This document shows, piece after piece, positions 59,673 to 64,000 of a stretch of 64,000 bases of DNA. How positions within the stretch are numbered: position 1 is the first letter of the stretch; each line of letters begins with the position of its first letter. The translations under genes were made by a program, and so were the position numbers. The notes under the pieces are model-generated. The model was given only the letters and a program-made list of their open reading frames with translations. It was not told where the DNA came from and did no database searches. Origin of the DNA: Phallusia mammillata (Eukaryota > Chordata > Ascidiacea > Phlebobranchia > Ascidiidae); NCBI GenBank assembly GCA_003260075.1, contig QLIY01000339.1, positions 53,121-117,120 on the forward strand. The letters are read 5' to 3'.

Positions 59673-62600
59673 ATGCCGAAAGTGCAATCTAGCTATCAGT
59701 GTAAGTTTTGTAAGGCGGTTTTAAAAAATCTGTTGTCAGTAAAGAGGCATGTCAACAAAAATCACGCTACCCACAGGCATGTTAATTTTACATGCAACAT
59801 TGAAAACTGTTCTGCAAGGTTGAATGATAAACATTCACTACGCAAGCATATATGCAAATGGCATCAGGGAAAAGAGTGGCAAGTACCTCAAAGCTGGTAC
59901 AACAGAATCGGTGAAAATGTAGCAACAAACTGTACAACAAGTTTATTTGATGATAACTGCCCAAATAACGATGATGTCGATCTTTCTGATTCTAATACAC
60001 CTGACAGTAAAATTGATGCAGCTTCAAGTGATACAGATGTTCAAATTTACAATTACACTGTGGAAAATTTGCCAGATTTAAAAGCACAGATGGCTTTATC
60101 CCTGACCAAGCTTAAAAGCGATTGCAAAATGCCAGAGACATCTATGTTGTTAGTGAAAAACTGGGTTGAAACTTTGTTGGAGCAAACTGTTAGATGTGTT
60201 ATTGGTGGAATAAAATCACATGTAGAAGTGACCCAAGAAATTGAGAATGTGTTTGAAATCGGAATGGGACTAGCAAACCCTTTTCATGCTATTGAAACAC
60301 AATCACAGCGTAACCAGCTGCTTCCCTGCCTTGTGGTATGGTTTATGTTTGTTTGTTTTTTAATTGTCCATTTAAGTTACATCCATGTTTAAACATTTTA
60401 GATGCCAAGAAAGGTTGTGTTATTCGAAGAACCTAGAAGTGGAATTAAGCAGGGTCATGTCAGTCACAGTTTACAGTTTGTTCCTTTAATAGAACAACTA
60501 CAAAGTGTGCTTCAAAATTCTTCATTGTATCAAAGTGTAAGTCAATTTATGTTTGAACACACACTAGCTCTTTTGCTGTTAGCTGTCAAATTGATTTGTG
60601 GATTACCTCATATTCACTGTGCATTACACCTTATAGCTGCAAATTCCAACTAGCACAACACCATGCATGAAGCCTTTAATGTATGAAAACTTTATGGATG
60701 GCTTGTATGGACAACATCACCCACTTTTTGCTCTGAACCTTAAAACTATTCAATTGCTATTTTATTATGATGGGTTTGAGGTAGTGAATCCTCTTGGTTC
60801 AAAAACAGGAACTCACCACATGGGTAACAATATTGTAACTTAATTAAATTGCAGGTTTTAACATAAATGTACCACAGGTGGAATTTATTTTCTTGTTCTG
60901 AATGTTCATCCGAAGTACACATCATGCCTAAAAAGAATTTTTCTTCACACTATCTTTTACACTGCGGATTTGAAAAAGCCAGAAATTGGATGGCCAAAGA
61001 TTCTTGAACCACTCAACCAAGATCTTAGGATTTTAGAACAGGTGAGATTGGCATCAATTTTTATTTACTATAGTAAAAAAATATTAATTCAAATCTGTTA
61101 ATTGTGTTGCAGCAAGGGGTTGAGGCATTTATAAATGGACAGAAAGTAACACTGAAGGGATCAATTGCACAAATTTCCCTAGACAACCTTGCTGCACATT
61201 CATTGTTTGGATTTACTGAAAAGTTTTCTGGTCACACAACATATGTTTCAAGATATTGTCTTTGTCAAGGAGCTGATATTCAGAACAAGGTAATTTTTTT
61301 TTTTTTTTGCAACATCATGACTTTAATACAACTATTTTGTGGTATTTTGTAGAACTCCTACAGGCAGTGTTTTTTGCGAACAAAAGAAACATACAATAAT
61401 TCCCTGTTTCAAAGTTGTAACAGTGGAAAGCCTCATAAGGGAATTAAAGCAGCTTGTTCATTGCATTCCACCTTCTTTCATCCCATTGATAACTTTTCAG
61501 CTGATATACACCATGATCTGTTAGAAGGTGCTGTACCGTATGTACTGAAACTGACACTACAAGTATGTTGGTGTTACATATAATGGCAAATAATACTCAT
61601 GTACTTGTTCTAAATGGTGTGATAATGTACAGAAACTCATAATAAAAAAAAGGTATTTAACATTGGAAGAATTCAATGCCAAACTTCAGTGTTTCATGTA
61701 CGGAACTGATGAAAAAAACAAACCATCACTTATTACATGGAATAAACTGACAGATGAGTCGCGCAATCTCCGCCAGAGTGGTAAGTCCATTATATAATTG
61801 CAATCAATGCTGTTTTTAATAAATCATGATTCTTTTCAGCATCTCAATGTTGGTGTCTCGCCAGATTATTGCCCATACTTATTGGAAATTATGTTCCGGA
61901 ACAAGATGTTTATTGGAGAACATTTGTGGTTTTTTTGCATATCTTGGACATAGTTTGTGCTCCTCGTATTTCTGATAGTTCAGTTGTTGAACTTGAAATT
62001 ACCATAAAAGAATTTTTTAATGAATTTAAATTACACTACCCCCAAAATACTATTATTCCCAAAATGCATTATATGGTTTTGTATCCGCATTTTATTCAAC
62101 AAATCGGTCCATTGATTCATTTTTCATGTATGAGATTTGAGTCTAAACATAAAGTTCTGAAAACCATTGTTTCCACAGGTAATAACTACATTAATGTACC
62201 ACATTCAATTGCAATCCGCCATCAGGTGGAACTTGCCACTAAACTAGCCAACAGTGATATTTTTTCTGATGAAATGATTGTCTCTAATGGTAATGTTATT
62301 TCCACTAAAATTGCCTTTAAGGAATGTAATTCATTGCCAACAAGTGTTTTAGATGTTACTCAAGCTTCATCTATTAGTGTTTGTGGTATAAAATATTCTC
62401 CAATGTTAATCATTTGTGCTTCCGTTGATCAAAATTTGGTGCCAACATTCATGCAAATATTTTCTGTGTATACAGATGGTGAAAGTGTGTGGCTTAAGGG
62501 ATGTAAATTAAATAGTCAGTGTTATGATGAACACTTTCATGCATGGGCAGTTGCTGAAACTGATAATTACATGTGGCTGTTGCAGTGTAATCTTATGTAT

Positions 62601-62690
62601 CCGCAAACAATGTCTCTCCTTATTCCATGTGGGTCATACCAAAACTTTGTCAGACCTAAGTTTTTGCTGGAAGTCACAAATAACGCATAA
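59673..62690 (+). CDS. Putative transposase, 844 residues, 8 exons, intact
   Basis: Exons: 59673-60335, 60402-60536, 60637-60823, 60878-61041, 61113-61289, 61353-61562, 61633-61780, 61840-62690, all GT-AG and in phase. Two N-terminal fingers are visible: YQCKFC with paired His about 15 residues on, and FTCNIENC with HICKWH. The body carries NPLGSKTG, DNLAAHSLFGF, HHDLLEG (about 495-501), IPKMHYMV and MRFESKH (about 659-665). I associate this motif order with transposase-like proteins of fish and invertebrate DNA transposons, often annotated as uncharacterised. It lies inside CACTG ends and shares a promoter region with the partner gene. Candidate acidic catalytic residues include Asp in HHDLLEG and Glu in RFESKH, but I cannot assign a DDE triad. 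The first ATG is chosen because the frame upstream lacks a convincing start. Confidence 0.8.
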
Positions 62691-62819
62691 ATTTGTTTCA
62701 TATTGGTTGTGCAAACTGAATACTTCATGCTATGAGTAAAGAATTGTTTTCCCACTATTTGTGCTTTTTCATAGTGTCAGACTTTGTTGAAATGTTCCAC
62801 TAAAGCTTATTTACAAATG

Positions 62820-63184
62820 TTACCCAATTTGTTTTGGGCTTGGCCTATTTTACCCAATAAGTTATTACTTTGGGTAAGACATAGATTTGGGTATATTATA
62901 AAAATACCCAAGTAATTGGGTAAATCTAATTATACCCAAAATTTGTATTTGGGTAGCACAAACATTGCCCAATACAATTGGGTAAAATAAAAATTACCTA
63001 AAATTTGTTTTTAGGTAAAATTAATATTACCCAAAGAGTTGGGCTACCAATTCCTTTACCCAACATTTTGCTTGGGTAATAACAGAATATGCCCAATAAA
63101 GTTGGGTAAATTTTATTGTTACATATTTTTCAATGGGCAAAATCAGTCTTTGCCCACGGCCATTACCCAACTTTTCTAACAGTG
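62820..63184. repeat. Right subterminal repeats, TTGGGTA/TACCCAA
   Basis: More than twenty ttgggta, tacccaa, ttgggc or gcccaa motifs in both orientations, many as spaced inverted pairs such as ttgggtat...atacccaa. They run up to the CACTG end at 63184 and match those at the left end. Confidence 0.9.
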
Positions 63185-63586
63185 TAGGATGCAGAGGCGA
63201 CTTTGTGATCTGGTGTTTGCGAGCTTTAACCGTATGTTTTTGTACCGCGCTGTGATTGGACGCTGCTTTATGTGGTAATTGTGCAAGAGCCAATGGCCAG
63301 AGCATAGTTGTGTAGTTTAATGCCACGTGTTATGAATTGATAAAACGCACCGCTAATGTAATTGGTCACAACAGTTTTAACCCAATAGCAGTTAACTTAA
63401 TTTGCTTGCTGTCCAAAATGGTTACTTTAGAGTAACGTGTTTGTTGTTAGTAGAACTTGAAATTATGAGTAAAGGTTGTTATTATTACTTTCTAACGACT
63501 TGTTTTGTTTCTTAAACATTCTATTTGAATAAGCATGTTGATTGAATAAACAAACTGAGGTGCAAAACCCTTGTTGATCGAGACTC
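63185..63586. other. Flank between the transposon and the last ORF
   Basis: About 400 bp that may hold the promoter of the gene beginning at 63587. I see no clear TATA box or repeat. Confidence 0.35.
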
Positions 63587-64000
63587 ATGACATTGATTGA
63601 TGAAGGAAACTCAGAAAGTGAGGACGAAAGTACAGGTAGCCTTTATCTACCACACGTAATACCACTTGGCGTGCCACCGCGCCGTCCGCTGGTTTATTAC
63701 AGAAACGTATACAGAGACTGGTGCGCTAGACTGTTTGTTCTAGCAGACTATTTTGAACTCCCGCCTAGGGAAGAATTCATTGAAAGTGTTTTGACTAAAG
63801 ACATTGCCGTGCAAATAAGTTCATTCAATACCAACCGAAGGTATATTACCACAACGTATAGCTTCAATCAACTAATCATCAGAGATCCAGACGAAGCTGA
63901 TCGCTATCACGATCTATACGCTATACGTAAATTTACCAACATAAGCGCTGTGTTGTTAAGCAGGTTACGAAGGCCATTTACTACACCTTTGTACCCACAA
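63587..64000 (+). CDS. Unrecognised protein, 5' part only (runs off the window)
   Basis: From the ATG at 63587, with an in-frame TGA at 63575, 138 codons stay open to the last base. Codon use looks coding-like. The peptide has an acidic start (EGNSESEDEST), then a Pro/Arg stretch (VPPRRPLVYYRN) and regular helix-like sequence (DWCARLFVLADYFELP). A possible donor ACAG|GTAGCC at about 63634 would shorten it, but the open frame beyond argues against splicing there. I do not recognise the family. A new gene or part of another mobile element are both possible. Confidence 0.5.
   Translation, partial: MTLIDEGNSESEDESTGSLYLPHVIPLGVPPRRPLVYYRNVYRDWCARLFVLADYFELPPREEFIESVLTKDIAVQISSFNTNRRYITTTYSFNQLIIRDPDEADRYHDLYAIRKFTNISAVLLSRLRRPFTTPLYPQ

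Larger units (their letters stand above)
56394..63184. mobile_element. Apparently complete 6.8-kb CACTA-like transposon with two divergent genes
   Basis: The left end is CACTGTTA followed by GTTGGGTA and TGGC. The right end, read in reverse, is CACTGTTA, then GTTGGGTA and TGGC at the same spacing. TA dinucleotides flank both ends (56392-56393 and 63185-63186), giving a 2-bp target duplication. CACTG/CACTA ends, a 2-3 bp duplication and dense short subterminal repeats are hallmarks of the EnSpm/CACTA superfamily. Inside are two eight-exon genes read outwards from a 338-bp centre, both intact. The only blemish is a 74-G run at 56525-56598 in the left subterminal region, probably a gap. Superfamily assignment rests on the ends and layout, since I could not place the catalytic triad. 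Confidence 0.85.

Noticed and set aside
60537-60653. Reading the transposase second exon through to its stop at 60653
   Set aside because: A strong GTAAGT donor at 60537 and an in-phase acceptor at 60637 give a continuous protein.

Overview
The window is animal DNA: multi-exon genes with short GT-AG introns, many tRNA-derived and inverted-repeat mobile elements, and AT-rich intergenic sequence. The mix of globins, a TM6SF gene and a doublecortin-like kinase, with small introns and likely trans-splice acceptors just upstream of start codons, best fits a sea squirt of the Ciona type. That assignment is an inference from gene content, not from a database match.

Layout. 0-8.7 kb: mostly non-coding. 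It holds a 70-bp satellite, a tRNA-derived tandem array, SINE pieces and one possible short first exon (3385-3538). 8.7-24.2 kb: a doublecortin-like kinase gene on the plus strand. All 17 exons were placed, every intron phase agrees, and the predicted protein is 1476 residues: a long disordered N-terminus, one DCX domain, an Arg/Glu-rich helical linker and a Ser/Thr kinase. A separate 442-codon ORF (12279-13604) sits in its first large intron. 26.1-28.6 kb (minus) and 37.5-41.0 kb (plus): two divergent globin genes with matching exon structure. The 9 kb between them is packed with hAT-type elements, a nested 1.1-kb inverted-repeat transposon and more 70-bp satellite. 41.7-42.1 kb: a decayed GIY-YIG endonuclease piece from a Penelope-like retroelement. 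43.8-48.2 kb: a TM6SF-family membrane protein gene. 51.4-52.7 kb: a C2H2 zinc-finger gene on the minus strand. 56.4-63.2 kb: an apparently complete 6.8-kb transposon with CACTG termini, TTGGGTA/TACCCAA subterminal repeats and two divergent eight-exon genes, both free of frameshifts and stops. 63.6 kb to the end: the start of an unrecognised gene.

Two points matter to any reader. First, the candidate 'exciting system' is the transposon at 56394-63184. It couples an 844-residue putative transposase to a 519-residue partner protein, read from a shared central promoter. Second, the nine pure poly-G runs (five of exactly 10 G; the others 52, 62, 74 and 95) behave like assembly-gap placeholders and not biology. 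They break the TM6SF exon and the zinc-finger array, and one separates two near-identical copies of the TM6SF upstream region.
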